32,434 nucleotides of DNA from an uncultured Desulfobulbaceae bacterium. GTDB taxonomy: Bacteria; Desulfobacterota; Desulfobulbia; Desulfobulbales; Desulfocapsaceae. Where the stretch lies: contig CAITDH010000277.1 of the NCBI GenBank assembly GCA_903891045.1, positions 1 through 32,434 on the forward strand, given 5' to 3'. Both the position numbers and the translations under genes were made by a program. A model generated the notes under the pieces. That model was not told the DNA's origin and searched no databases. It worked only from the letters and a program-made list of their open reading frames with translations. Of this stretch, positions 8,793 to 17,075 are shown one piece after another. Every line of letters starts with the position of its first letter. Position 1 is the stretch's first letter.

Positions 8793-9640
8793 TCTTGCTC
8801 CAGGGGAGAATCTTTTTTCCACCAGATAAGGGCCCACTGGGGAGGATGTTCGCGGCGAATGGTAATCTGATTCCCCTCAGAGGAGATGATCCTGGACTCG
8901 AGATAGCGCCGTAACGCGTCTTCTTCCTTGGCGCTGAGGTCTTTGAACATCCAGCCGTAGGCCTGTATGGCCTCTTCCCTGTCAGTAAATACAGAATCCT
9001 GGTCCAATTTCAGGATATCAATACAGGGATGAATACCCATGCTGTAGAGAATATTGACAGTGTAGATATAATCCGGGCCAGACTGAAACTCGCGGCCAAT
9101 GGCCGCAAAGGCGGCCGGATCAAAAGGAGTGGGCGATATCCGGTCGGCAATAAAGACATACTCACCGGCATGATCATTGAGTTTCTGCAAGGCAAGAGCG
9201 AGGTTGTCAACTGCCAGCGACCGGGAGGCAATGGCAATATCGTATTTTTCTATTCCCAGTTGCTGCCAGTCATCTTCCCATGCCCCTTTAATGGTTCGGA
9301 TATTCTGGATATTTTTAGCCTGGGCCTGCCTGGTCAATGCCTCAAGCATCCCCGCTGAATAATCAACAGCGGTGACCGAGCGAACCTTCCCCGCTAGAGG
9401 GATAGCCAATGTTCCCGGCCCTGACCCCATGTCAAGGATGGTTCGATCTGGACCAAGCGGCAGACGCTCCAGCAAGAGAGAGACATACGAAGTCCCCGCA
9501 TTTCTGGTGGCAAAAGAGGCTGCCTTTTTATCCCAGTCAGCCGCCCCCTTGCTCGACCAGGACTTCTGTTTTCTCGCATTCTGCCACAGCAGATTCCAGT
9601 CGATATCTGCCAGTGTTGTTTCTGGGGGTATGATGGGCAT
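8777..9640 (-). CDS. Class I SAM-dependent methyltransferase
   Basis: A 287-residue cytoplasmic protein with a Rossmann methyltransferase core. Motif I is ILDMGSGPG at 68-76 and the acidic end of strand 2 is D93 in [10 protein letters not shown]. The substrate is unknown. The layout resembles small-molecule methyltransferases of the UbiE/Methyltransf_11 kind, with an added N-terminal stretch (1-60) and a C-terminal extension of about 100 residues. It is the first gene of an operon with mnmG and lgt, so a link to tRNA or translation is possible but only by position. No strong ribosome-binding site precedes the ATG. Its upstream region contains the heptamer array at 9683-9730. Confidence 0.85.
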   Translation of the reverse strand: MPIIPPETTLADIDWNLLWQNARKQKSWSSKGAADWDKKAASFATRNAGTSYVSLLLERLPLGPDRTILDMGSGPGTLAIPLAGKVRSVTAVDYSAGMLEALTRQAQAKNIQNIRTIKGAWEDDWQQLGIEKYDIAIASRSLAVDNLALALQKLNDHAGEYVFIADRISPTPFDPAAFAAIGREFQSGPDYIYTVNILYSMGIHPCIDILKLDQDSVFTDREEAIQAYGWMFKDLSAKEEDALRRYLESRIISSEGNQITIRREHPPQWALIWWKKDSPLEQECHKK

Positions 9641-9647
9641 AAAACCA

Positions 9648-9748
9648 CACAGCTTTCAAAAAATTTGAATAAGGAAACTCTAACCTGACACCTGACACCT
9701 GACACCTGACACCTGACACCTGACACCTGAAAAGTAGCACAGCTTTCA
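9648..9748. repeat. Heptamer tandem array flanked by 11-bp direct repeats
   Basis: Six full copies of ACCTGAC plus a six-base partial copy run from 9683 to 9730 without a mismatch. The array sits in a segment of about 79 bp bounded by two identical 11-bp copies of CACAGCTTTCA, at 9648-9658 and 9738-9748. This looks like an insertion that duplicated its target, or slippage inside an older repeat. Copy number is likely to vary between strains. It lies between the methyltransferase start and the rpmH promoter. Confidence 0.85.
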
Positions 9749-9787
9749 TGCTTCTGCAAGTGAAGCCCGAAAGAGCCATGAAAATGT

Positions 9788-9817
9788 TTGACAGTTACCA
9801 GCATCTGTGTTTATAAT
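9788..9817 (+). promoter_or_regulatory. Consensus sigma-70 promoter of the rpmH operon
   Basis: TTGACA at 9788-9793 and TATAAT at 9812-9817 are both perfect consensus hexamers, separated by 18 bp. Transcription would start near 9824 and give a leader of about 155 nt before rpmH. A strong promoter fits the demand for a ribosomal protein gene. Confidence 0.8.
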
Positions 9818-9948
9818 CTTCTTTTTATTTTTATACTTGTACCATGTCCTCTTCCAACAAAGGGTCGAGCAGGGTTATTTTATTCGGACGATCGGAAGAA
9901 TCAAAAAAAATCAGCAAATCCAGTATGATGGCTGACACAATTAGAAAT

Positions 9949-9967
9949 ATTCATGAATATCATGAAT
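9949..9967 (+). promoter_or_regulatory. Palindrome beside the rpmH ribosome-binding site
   Basis: ATTCATGA at 9949-9956 and TCATGAAT at 9960-9967 form a perfect 8-bp inverted repeat around a 3-nt centre. The next bases are the AGGAG ribosome-binding site of rpmH. In RNA the hairpin could influence access to that site; in DNA it could be an operator. Either role is inference. Confidence 0.4.
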
Positions 9968-9979
9968 CAGGAGTGAGTG

Positions 9980-10117
9980 ATGAGTAAACGTACCTTTCAA
10001 CCAAGTAATATCAAGATGAAACGTAAGCATGGTTTTCGTCATCGTATGAGCACCGCTGCCGGTCGTTCTATTTTAAGCGCCCGCCGCGCCAAGGGACGGA
10101 AACGGCTGTCTGCCTGA
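9980..10117 (+). CDS. rpmH: 50S ribosomal protein L34
   Basis: A 45-residue, highly basic protein of the large ribosomal subunit. The sequence has the classic L34 layout: start [10 protein letters not shown], middle [12 protein letters not shown], then [21 protein letters not shown] stands eight bases before the ATG. It opens the conserved rpmH-rnpA-yidD-yidC-jag-mnmE cluster and is read from the consensus promoter at 9788-9817. Length and sequence are ordinary for the family. Confidence 0.98.
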   Translation: MSKRTFQPSNIKMKRKHGFRHRMSTAAGRSILSARRAKGRKRLSA

Positions 10118-10127
10118 TTGTAACGAG

Positions 10128-10463
10128 GTGTTCAGACTCCAGAAAAATCATCTGCTGCGCAAGGGGTGGGAGTTTGAACAGGTGTACAAACAGGGTAAAC
10201 GATTGCATGGCAAAAACTTCACCCTGATCGTACGCCAAAACAACCTCGAACAGAGCAGGATTGGGATCAGTGTGCACAGACAGATCAAAGGGGCCGTGAA
10301 GAGAAATAGAATCAAACGGATAATAAGAGAGTCTTTTCGCCTGCATCGGGAATTGTACCCAGAATGTGCCGATATTGTTTTTGCCATTCGTCCGGGAGTA
10401 GATTTTGGTTCAACTGCCGATATCAATCAGGCAGTGACGGCAGCTTGTGGTCGAGTAGCGTGA
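10128..10463 (+). CDS. rnpA: Ribonuclease P protein component
   Basis: A 111-residue basic protein that binds the RNase P RNA and helps process the 5' ends of precursor tRNAs. The signature [13 protein letters not shown] is at about 59-71, and the N-terminal [24 protein letters not shown] fits the family. The only suitable start is GTG at 10128; no in-frame ATG exists nearby and the ribosome-binding site is weak. The gene lies 10 bp after rpmH, so translational coupling to rpmH is likely. The RNase P RNA gene is not in the window. Confidence 0.95.
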   Translation: MFRLQKNHLLRKGWEFEQVYKQGKRLHGKNFTLIVRQNNLEQSRIGISVHRQIKGAVKRNRIKRIIRESFRLHRELYPECADIVFAIRPGVDFGSTADINQAVTAACGRVA

Positions 10464-10482
10464 GGCCTGGAGGCTATCTGCT

Positions 10483-10710
10483 ATGAATAAGAATCTGCTT
10501 ATAAAGAGAATTTTCATCTGGTTTATCAGGGGGTATCAGTATCTTATATCTCCCCTGCTCCCCCCTGGCTGTCGTTTTACTCCCACCTGCTCGATTTATG
10601 CAATTGAGGCAATAGAACGCTATGGCGCATTGCGTGGCTCCTATCTCGCCGCTCGTCGCATTCTGCGCTGTCAGCCATTCTGCCGGGGTGGTTATGATCC
10701 TGTTCCCTAA
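10483..10710 (+). CDS. yidD: Membrane protein insertion efficiency factor YidD
   Basis: A 75-residue membrane-associated protein that assists YidC-dependent insertion of inner-membrane proteins. The family core is complete: [21 protein letters not shown], then [10 protein letters not shown], and [18 protein letters not shown] at the C-terminus, including the conserved cysteines. GGAGG lies nine bases before the ATG. It lies between rnpA and yidC, as in most bacteria. A gap of 116 bp separates it from yidC; an overlapping frame in that gap looks non-coding. Confidence 0.96.
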   Translation: MNKNLLIKRIFIWFIRGYQYLISPLLPPGCRFTPTCSIYAIEAIERYGALRGSYLAARRILRCQPFCRGGYDPVP

Positions 10711-10826
10711 CACCTTCCTCTTGCGGAGAAACGATGACTGGCGGGAACAAATCTCCGAGAGATTAAAACAGATGTTTTTTGTAGAAAGGCTCTCTTTAAT
10801 GGAGCGAATCATTTCAGGAATATGGC

Positions 10827-12506
10827 ATGGATACCTATAGAGCACTTCTGGCTGTCGTCATTTCATTTGTTATTCTGGTTGGCTATCAATATTTCTTCGT
10901 GGGTTTTGATTCTAAAAAGGCAGTAAAAGATCCAGCGGCCCAGACGTCTGTATCCTCTGTTACCACACCACCTGCCCTCAATCAGACGGGCCAGGCGACA
11001 TCCCCAAAACAAGAAGCGCTGAAACAATCTTTGCCAATCTCTGTTTCGTCAGATCATACGATTCGTGAGATTAACGTAGAGACAGATCTCTATAGTGCAG
11101 TGATCACTGAAAATGGCGGGGCCATCAAGAGTTTTATCCTGAAAGATTACAAGGCAAGCCTGGCCAAAAACTCACCGGGAGTACAACTGGTCAAAGCCAC
11201 AGAGCAGGAGGGGTTCCCCCTGACATTTTCCTGGGGAGACGTGGCTGCCACCAATACCTTTTATAACGCAGACTCCGATAAAGTGCAGTTCACCGGAGCT
11301 GAGAGCACCAGCACGCTGACAATGAAAGGCCTTACCGAATCCGGTCTTGAGCTGGAACGAACCTACCGCTTTGACCGCAATACCTATCTGCTGGAACTCG
11401 CTGTCCGGGTAAAAAATGGTTCCGCCAAACCTTTGCAGGGCTCAGCTCTGTTGCACCAGACCAACCTTCCCTTTGAAGAGGCCGCCAAAGGCTCCACGAC
11501 CTCACTTTTTGCCGGCCCGGCAATTTTTATGGATGGCCAGCGTCAGGAGTTCAAGAGCAAGGAAATAACCGGGGAACCCAAGACCGCGCAGGGAAAAGTG
11601 GACTGGGCCGCTTACGACAGCACTTATTTTATGTGCGGAATCCTACCCGAGAATGAAGGCGGCACCAGCGTGACCATGCAGCAAACGGATAAACTGGTGA
11701 CCATGCAGGTTGGCGGCGCACTCGACGTGTTGCAACCCGGCCAGGAAAAGATTTATAAGTATCGGGTATATTTTGGCCCCAAGAAGCTTTCCCTGCTCCA
11801 AAAGACAGGATACAACCTGGACAAGGCCGTTAATTTCGGCTGGTTTGATGTCATGGCCAAACCCACCCTCTGGCTGTTGAATTTTTTCCATACTTATTTG
11901 AAGAATTACGGGATCGCCATTATCCTGGTGACGATTGCCTTCAAGCTTGCCTTCTGGCCCATTGCCCAGAAGGGACTCAAGTCCATGAAAAATATGCAGA
12001 AGTTGCAGCCCAAAATGGCCAAGATCAAGGAAAAGTACAAAGACGATCCGGCCATGATGAACAAGGAGGTCATGAATCTGTACAAGACCTACAAGGTCAA
12101 TCCTCTTGGCGGCTGCCTGCCCATGGTCCTCCAGATTCCGGTATTTTTCGCCCTCTACAAGGTGCTGCTCATGTGTATTGAGCTGCGACATGCCCCTTTC
12201 ATGCTCTGGATCACCGATCTTTCCGCTCCTGATCGCCTGATGCTCGGGTTTGATATTCCTTATCTGGGTGGGATTCCGGTACTCACCCTGCTCATGGGGG
12301 CCTCCATGTTCCTGCAGCAAAAGATGACCCCCACCACTGCCGACCCCACCCAGGCCAAGATCATGATGTTTTTGCCGATCATGTTTACCTTTATGTTCTT
12401 GAATTTTGCATCCGGCCTGGTTCTGTACTGGTTTATCAATAATCTGCTGGCTATCCTGCAGCAATATTTGATCAACAAACAAGCCAATAAACCATTGGCA
12501 GCGTAG
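10827..12506 (+). CDS. yidC: Membrane protein insertase YidC
   Basis: A 559-residue inner-membrane insertase that places Sec-dependent and Sec-independent proteins in the membrane. The N-terminal anchor spans about 5-25, then a low-complexity linker. A large periplasmic beta domain follows at about 80-320, as in Gram-negative YidC. The conserved five-helix insertase domain covers about 345-550 (family stretch NPLGGCLPMVLQIPVFFALYKVL at 425-447). The key hydrophilic-groove position, Arg in E. coli, appears to be K373 (IAFKLAFWPIAQ), a conservative change. AGGAA precedes the ATG by six bases. It is co-oriented with yidD upstream and jag downstream, although the 284-bp gap to jag is long for an operon and may hold its own promoter. 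Confidence 0.97.
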   Translation: MDTYRALLAVVISFVILVGYQYFFVGFDSKKAVKDPAAQTSVSSVTTPPALNQTGQATSPKQEALKQSLPISVSSDHTIREINVETDLYSAVITENGGAIKSFILKDYKASLAKNSPGVQLVKATEQEGFPLTFSWGDVAATNTFYNADSDKVQFTGAESTSTLTMKGLTESGLELERTYRFDRNTYLLELAVRVKNGSAKPLQGSALLHQTNLPFEEAAKGSTTSLFAGPAIFMDGQRQEFKSKEITGEPKTAQGKVDWAAYDSTYFMCGILPENEGGTSVTMQQTDKLVTMQVGGALDVLQPGQEKIYKYRVYFGPKKLSLLQKTGYNLDKAVNFGWFDVMAKPTLWLLNFFHTYLKNYGIAIILVTIAFKLAFWPIAQKGLKSMKNMQKLQPKMAKIKEKYKDDPAMMNKEVMNLYKTYKVNPLGGCLPMVLQIPVFFALYKVLLMCIELRHAPFMLWITDLSAPDRLMLGFDIPYLGGIPVLTLLMGASMFLQQKMTPTTADPTQAKIMMFLPIMFTFMFLNFASGLVLYWFINNLLAILQQYLINKQANKPLAA

Positions 12507-12790
12507 TTGTTCCTTCCCGTGTATCTCCCTTTATATTGCGCCTCTCTTTGGTCTCCTTGCGCACCGGGAAACACGGATTCTATCAAGGTCCCTTAAAAAA
12601 TCAGGATCTTTGTTTAAGCTCATGGCAGATGAAAAATTTTACCAAAGACACCCAACAGGCACTATTCTTGTGGGAACAAAGAGTTCTTGCTCTGAGGATA
12701 AAATTTTGGAAATAACGCCAAGATTAAACAACAAGATTCTTTTTGCAAGGTGCCTCTCAAATGACAAGTGACCATTGAAGGATAGCCCCC
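12507..12790. other. yidC-jag intergenic region
   Basis: A 284-bp gap inside an otherwise compact cluster. I see no gene and no clear terminator. The AT-rich half (12580-12740) could hold a promoter for jag and mnmE, but no convincing -35/-10 pair stands out. The jag ribosome-binding site AAGGA lies at its end. Confidence 0.4.
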
Positions 12791-13780
12791 ATGTCTTTAG
12801 AAAAAAAAGATTTTTTTGGAAAAACAGTAGCAGATGTAATCAGACAGGCCTGTGACACCTTGCAAGTACCCCAGGAACACCTGGATATTGAGGTGATAGA
12901 GACAGGCTCTACCGGTATTTTTGGTTTTATCCGTAAGAAGGCTCATATCCGGGCCAGGGTGAAAGAGGCAGCTTCTACCGCCGTCACTGAAACAAAGATT
13001 GAGCCGCCGGCAACAGAGGAACACTCTCTTCCTGTTCTGCAAAAACCTGCCCCTGCAGCCAAAGCGCCCGTTCAGCAAGCGACCATCCCAGCAGATGAGA
13101 GCATCGCCGTTGAGACCATGACCAGCGAAGAAGACGAGGATGACTTTCCCCTTACTCCCAGCTCAGAAGAACCACTCAGCCAGGAAAGTATTGATGGGGT
13201 ACAACACGAACTTACCCACCTGCTCCAATTGATGGGCCTTCCCTCAAAGGTAGAAATTGAAGCACAAGGCAGTTCCGTACGATGTCATATAATCGGCGAT
13301 TTTGAAGCAGACCTTACCGGACAGGAAGGAAAGATCCTGGACAGCCTGCAATATCTGCTCCGCAAAATCACCTCCAAAAACCTCTCCGAACGGGTACGAA
13401 TCTCCATTGATGTCGGTGATTTCCGGGAAAAACGACAGGACGAGTTGCAGGATCTGGCCAAAGAACTGGCAGCGTTCGTCAAGGAAGATGGCAAAACCCA
13501 GGTCATCCCTTCACTGAACCCATCCGAACGACGGGTTGTGCATATGGCCTTGCAGGACGATAAAGAGATCCGCAGCCGTAGTGTGGGCGACGGCCTGTTT
13601 AAAAAAATCCTTATTTATAAACCAGGCAAGCCCAAGACCGGCGGCAATACCAGTGGCAGCAATGGTAACAGCACCGCAGCCAATCCCAAAAAACGCCCTG
13701 CATCCCGAGGCAGAAGGCGTAAAAGCAGCAAACCCACAACCGAGAATAACGAAAATAACGAGAATGGCGAGAACGAATAA
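12791..13780 (+). CDS. jag: RNA-binding protein Jag/KhpB (Jag_N, KH and R3H domains)
   Basis: A 329-residue cytoplasmic RNA-binding protein. The Jag_N domain is at about 5-57 (F.GKTV.DVI...CD.L, GSTGIFGF). An acidic, low-complexity linker follows at about 58-135. A KH domain at about 138-208 has the loop GQEG at 177-180, and the R3H domain at about 218-278 has R247-x3-H251 in ERRVVHMAL. The C-terminal 50 residues are Gly, Asn, Lys and Arg-rich and end in repeats of ENNENN type. In Gram-positive bacteria KhpB/EloR affects cell elongation and sRNA biology; the role here is inferred from family only. It lies 43 bp before mnmE. Confidence 0.95.
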   Translation: MSLEKKDFFGKTVADVIRQACDTLQVPQEHLDIEVIETGSTGIFGFIRKKAHIRARVKEAASTAVTETKIEPPATEEHSLPVLQKPAPAAKAPVQQATIPADESIAVETMTSEEDEDDFPLTPSSEEPLSQESIDGVQHELTHLLQLMGLPSKVEIEAQGSSVRCHIIGDFEADLTGQEGKILDSLQYLLRKITSKNLSERVRISIDVGDFREKRQDELQDLAKELAAFVKEDGKTQVIPSLNPSERRVVHMALQDDKEIRSRSVGDGLFKKILIYKPGKPKTGGNTSGSNGNSTAANPKKRPASRGRRRKSSKPTTENNENNENGENE

Positions 13781-13823
13781 GCCATCGTAACACAATGGTC
13801 TGGGATACAAATGGTGTCTAGTA

Positions 13824-15227
13824 ATGGCTGCTGAAAACGAGATGAGCGATACTATCGCCGCCATTTCCACCCCCCCAGGCGCCGGGGGTATCGGGGTGAT
13901 CCGAATGAGCGGCCCCCAAGCCTTTGCTGTCCTGCAACAGATCTTCAAGCCCCACGACCCCGCCTGCTCCTTCCGCAGTCATCAGCTCTATTATGGCCAT
14001 ATTCTGGCACCGGAGGTATCCGGACAGAAAAAAATTATCGATGAGGTCCTGGCCGTTTATATGCGGACTCCCAAGACTTATACCCGTGAGGATGTGGTCG
14101 AGATCCATGGCCACGGCAATTTCCTTGTCCTCCAGTCCATTCTTGAACTCCTGCTCCATTATCCAGTTCGTCTGGCCGACCCTGGAGAATTTACCAAACG
14201 TGCCTTCTTGAATGGCCGCATCGATCTGACCCAGGCTGAGGCCGTGATTGATCTCCTCTCGGCCAGGACCAGAAAAGGGATCGAGATAGCTCAGGGCCAA
14301 CTCTCCGGCAGACTCTATGACCAGGTTGACGCCATCCGCCAGGTCTTGATGCATATGCGGGCCATTGTCGAGGTCGCCATTGATTTTCCTGACGAAGACC
14401 ACGAGATTATCAATCATGACGAGTTGACCCTGCAGCTTGAGGCAAGCGTCAGGGCGCCTCTTGTTGTCCTGCTGCGCAATGCCGATCAAGGCAAGATCTT
14501 CCGGGAAGGGATTACCGTAGTCATTGCCGGCCTGCCCAATGTGGGCAAGTCCAGCCTGCTTAACACCCTCCTCCAGGAAGAACGGGCCCTGGTCACCGCC
14601 ATTCCTGGAACCACCCGGGATACCATTGAGGAATATGTTGATATTGAAGGGGTGCCGGTGCGCATCGTCGATACCGCCGGGATTCGTGATAACGCCGAAG
14701 AGGTTGAAGAGCTGGGAATCCAGCGGGCGAAGCAACAGATACAACAGGCCGATCTTGTCCTTTTCATGATTGATCTGACAAAGGGGATCAGGGGCGCGGA
14801 TCATGAGCTGTTTCGCAGCATCGAGCATAAGCCGGTGATCCTGGTTGCCAACAAGATGGACCTATTGCCGCAAGGACTACCTGACCTCACTGAATTTGGC
14901 AATCACGCCTTGGCGCAGGTATTGATCTCGGCCAAGAAACAACAAGGAATCGCCGAACTGAAACAGGCCATTTTCAAGGCCGTGGTCGGCAACAGAGGAC
15001 AGTGGCAGGAAGATGGCTGCGCGCCAAATCTCCGCCACAAAGATGCCCTGACCCGGGCCTATGCGGCCAGCAACCAGGCGCTGGATGGGCTACAGACCGT
15101 AACCACCAGCGATCTGCTGGCCATCGACCTCCAGGAATGTCTGGCCGAGCTTGATGCCATTGTCGGAGTTACCACTACCGAAGATATTCTGGACCTGATC
15201 TTTAAGCAATTTTGTCTGGGAAAATAA
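13824..15227 (+). CDS. mnmE: tRNA modification GTPase MnmE (TrmE)
   Basis: A 467-residue GTPase that partners MnmG in wobble-uridine modification. The N-terminal folate-binding domain covers about 1-125, and the helical domain flanks a Ras-like G domain. G-domain motifs are G1 GLPNVGKS at 236-243, G2 TTRDT at 263-267, G3 DTAG at 283-286 and G4 NKMD at 343-346. The C-terminus is FCLGK, close to the canonical FC(I/L)GK with its functional cysteine (C464). The ribosome-binding site is weak; M7 (13842) is another possible start. It is the last gene of the rpmH cluster and convergent with the DUF4405-like gene. Confidence 0.97.
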   Translation: MAAENEMSDTIAAISTPPGAGGIGVIRMSGPQAFAVLQQIFKPHDPACSFRSHQLYYGHILAPEVSGQKKIIDEVLAVYMRTPKTYTREDVVEIHGHGNFLVLQSILELLLHYPVRLADPGEFTKRAFLNGRIDLTQAEAVIDLLSARTRKGIEIAQGQLSGRLYDQVDAIRQVLMHMRAIVEVAIDFPDEDHEIINHDELTLQLEASVRAPLVVLLRNADQGKIFREGITVVIAGLPNVGKSSLLNTLLQEERALVTAIPGTTRDTIEEYVDIEGVPVRIVDTAGIRDNAEEVEELGIQRAKQQIQQADLVLFMIDLTKGIRGADHELFRSIEHKPVILVANKMDLLPQGLPDLTEFGNHALAQVLISAKKQQGIAELKQAIFKAVVGNRGQWQEDGCAPNLRHKDALTRAYAASNQALDGLQTVTTSDLLAIDLQECLAELDAIVGVTTTEDILDLIFKQFCLGK

Positions 15228-15301
15228 ACCTTTGTAACAAAACGATATCGCAGTCTCCCTTTGCTGGATTCTTTGATTTTTTAGGCCAGGAACAGGAACG
15301 A

Positions 15302-16144
15302 CTATTTGTTTTGTTCAGTAACCACTTGATGGAGGAGAGCAAAAAAAGCATGGGGATCCATATCGGCCGCACTGGCAATTTCCCGAATCGTCTGCTCCGG
15401 CCTAGCCGAGATATTTTCCTTGGCCAATCCTTGAATAATCAAGGCTGGCTGCAGATTATATTCAGTACAAATTTCAGACAGTATCTTTTTACCAAACCCC
15501 GGCAACGGCTCATCCGGAAAGGTGACTAAGGTCGGTTCCACAGCAGTTATGGCAGGCTTGATTATTTCAAATAGAGTCATGGGGGTCATATGGTTACGCA
15601 CAGCGATTGTGGCAATGGTCTGTTTATCATTATCCATAATAATCCCAGCCTTGGCTAAGAGTTCCATAGCCTTTACCGGATCAACCTCCACTTTCCTGTA
15701 AAATGAGGAAAAAGAGGAAAGCTCAGCATGCGCATAGGGCGGCTCACCATATTTTTTACCCGCAGCAGCCTTAAGATAATGTCCAAAATTCAGTACGATG
15801 GACATGGGTGGAATCTTCCAATATGTACCGAATCCCACCACCAGAGTCAAAACCAGAGCTACATTAAAACTGGCAGTAAAAATCTTGAGCTTCCTGGCCT
15901 TATTTTTCATATAGGCTACAATCACACTCCAATTGTAGAACATGTGAAGCAAGCCGGTGATCAGAAAAAGGAAACCGAGATTGAGGTGCAAGTTCCCCCA
16001 CTCGGTCTTAGTCAGACCCCACAACCGCCAATCCGACCAATAGGCAATCCGCCCTTCCGGAACTATATAGAGGATGCTACTGGTGAGAATACAGAGGACA
16101 AAAGAAAATAACATGGTTAATGAGATGATTCTCCGTAAATGCAT
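15302..16144 (-). CDS. DUF4405-like membrane protein, possible haem binder
   Basis: A 280-residue protein with three hydrophobic helices at about 8-28, 52-75 and 87-107. Histidines H53 and H67 sit in the second helix (HLNLGFLFLITGLLH) and H122 after the third; this spacing is like the cytochrome-b-type DUF4405 proteins of anaerobes. The C-terminal half (about 145-280) is soluble and contains two similar segments, DPVKAMELLAKAGI and PEQTIREIASAADMDPHAFF, which resemble small helical repeats. No enzyme motif is seen. AAGGAAAA precedes the ATG. It lies downstream of the beta-barrel gene and a hairpin, so it may be a separate unit. The family call is moderate and the redox role is inferred. Confidence 0.65.
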   Translation of the reverse strand: MHLRRIISLTMLFSFVLCILTSSILYIVPEGRIAYWSDWRLWGLTKTEWGNLHLNLGFLFLITGLLHMFYNWSVIVAYMKNKARKLKIFTASFNVALVLTLVVGFGTYWKIPPMSIVLNFGHYLKAAAGKKYGEPPYAHAELSSFSSFYRKVEVDPVKAMELLAKAGIIMDNDKQTIATIAVRNHMTPMTLFEIIKPAITAVEPTLVTFPDEPLPGFGKKILSEICTEYNLQPALIIQGLAKENISARPEQTIREIASAADMDPHAFFALLHQVVTEQNK

Positions 16145-16178
16145 CGATTTTTTCCTTATTTGGATAAAATAAGTTTAA

Positions 16179-16211
16179 ATGGCGCTGATGACATACTGCC
16201 ATCAACGCCAT
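16179..16211 (-). terminator. Hairpin after the beta-barrel gene
   Basis: ATGGCG and TGATG on the left pair with CATCA and CGCCAT on the right, an 11-bp stem with one internal mismatch and a 9-nt loop. On the minus strand it is followed by an interrupted T-rich run (TTTAAACTTATTTTATCC). It lies 48 bp after the stop of the beta-barrel gene. A second, weaker G5/C5 pair is at 16225-16247. Confidence 0.6.
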
Positions 16212-16258
16212 AAATTACTTTTTTGGGGGAGAAAGGGAAAAGCCCCCTATTAATCTAA

Positions 16259-16915
16259 TTAGAACGTGTACCGTGCGCCCAGCAAAAAGTTGTGGCTGGA
16301 GAATTCGAAGTCAGTCGTGGAACCATAACCTTCATCAAACGAAGGATCGGCAGCACCGACATAACGGTAGGAGAGATCAATGGCCACGTTTTTGTTGATG
16401 GTATAAGAGACGCCAGCCATAAACTGGTAAGCGAAGACGCTATCATCGTTACTGTAGCTACCGTAACCGGCATCAGATCTTATATGGTTGAGTTCAACAT
16501 TGGCGTAACCAATACCAGCACCTAAGTAAGGTACAATAGGACTGTTGTTTTTGAAATCATAGTAGCCATTGGCAAAAAGAGAGCTTGATGTCAAATCCCC
16601 ATTAACAAATGAAGTCGTTCCAGTATAAATTCCATTATTGTAGCTTTCTGAGGAGTCGAAATCATTCTTTTGATATCCAACTTCAACTTCAGCCCTGAAG
16701 GTATCAAAGTCGTAGCCGATTGCACCATTGATTGCCAATCCCGTATCGAATGATATGTCATCAGCCCAAGTTCCCCCGCCATCAACTCCACTTGCAGTTA
16801 ACGTAGGAGGCACAGAAACTCCCAGCTTGCCGCTGACGTAAACTCCCGCAGCAGAAGCGGCCGTGGCAGAGAGTGTAAGGGCACAGCATGACAGAACAAT
16901 TGCTATTTTTTTCAT
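16259..16915 (-). CDS. Outer-membrane beta-barrel protein (OmpW/opacity-like)
   Basis: A 218-residue protein with a clear signal peptide, MKKIAIVLSCCALTLSATAASA, cleaved near residue 22. The rest alternates polar and hydrophobic residues, as in an eight-stranded barrel, with motifs typical of the OMP_b-brl group: G.IGYDFDTFRAEVEVGY, VPYLGAGIGYANV, and a C-terminal strand LLGARYTF that ends in Phe, the usual BamA signal. I chose the ATG at 16915 because it begins the signal peptide; the same frame runs upstream to 17188 but that part overlaps the next gene. It belongs to a run of minus-strand envelope genes. Pore or adhesion function cannot be read from sequence. Confidence 0.88.
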   Translation of the reverse strand: MKKIAIVLSCCALTLSATAASAAGVYVSGKLGVSVPPTLTASGVDGGGTWADDISFDTGLAINGAIGYDFDTFRAEVEVGYQKNDFDSSESYNNGIYTGTTSFVNGDLTSSSLFANGYYDFKNNSPIVPYLGAGIGYANVELNHIRSDAGYGSYSNDDSVFAYQFMAGVSYTINKNVAIDLSYRYVGAADPSFDEGYGSTTDFEFSSHNFLLGARYTF

Positions 16916-17075
16916 TGTGTTCTCTTTTTTGGTTGAATTTTTCATAAATAAACTTCTTGATTGATTTTTGAGAAAAAAGGTCAGGTCTTGAAAAATAAGT
17001 TTCTCATATCTGCTTGATCTGCGAGAGTAAGATTCAAAATAGAAGGAAGCGCATATAAACCAGATTTTTATAGGG

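Larger units (their letters stand above)
9641..9979. other. Divergent regulatory region between methyltransferase and rpmH
   Basis: The 339-bp gap has no gene of normal size. It contains the heptamer array with flanking direct repeats, a consensus sigma-70 promoter reading toward rpmH, and a palindrome just before the rpmH ribosome-binding site, all listed separately. A 20-codon frame (9925-9987) overlaps the rpmH start but has no ribosome-binding site. No DnaA-box cluster is visible, although rpmH often lies next to dnaA and the origin. Confidence 0.6.

Noticed and set aside
9683-9730. CRISPR array
   Set aside because: The units are 7 bp with no spacers between them; this is a simple tandem repeat.
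9641-9980. Chromosome origin next to rpmH
   Set aside because: rpmH often lies beside dnaA and oriC, but there is no dnaA, and no cluster of DnaA boxes. Single TTATCCACA-like words occur only inside genes (22751 and, reversed, 3731).
10622-10840. 72-codon frame between yidD and yidC
   Set aside because: It overlaps the end of yidD and start of yidC in another frame and has no ribosome-binding site or family features.
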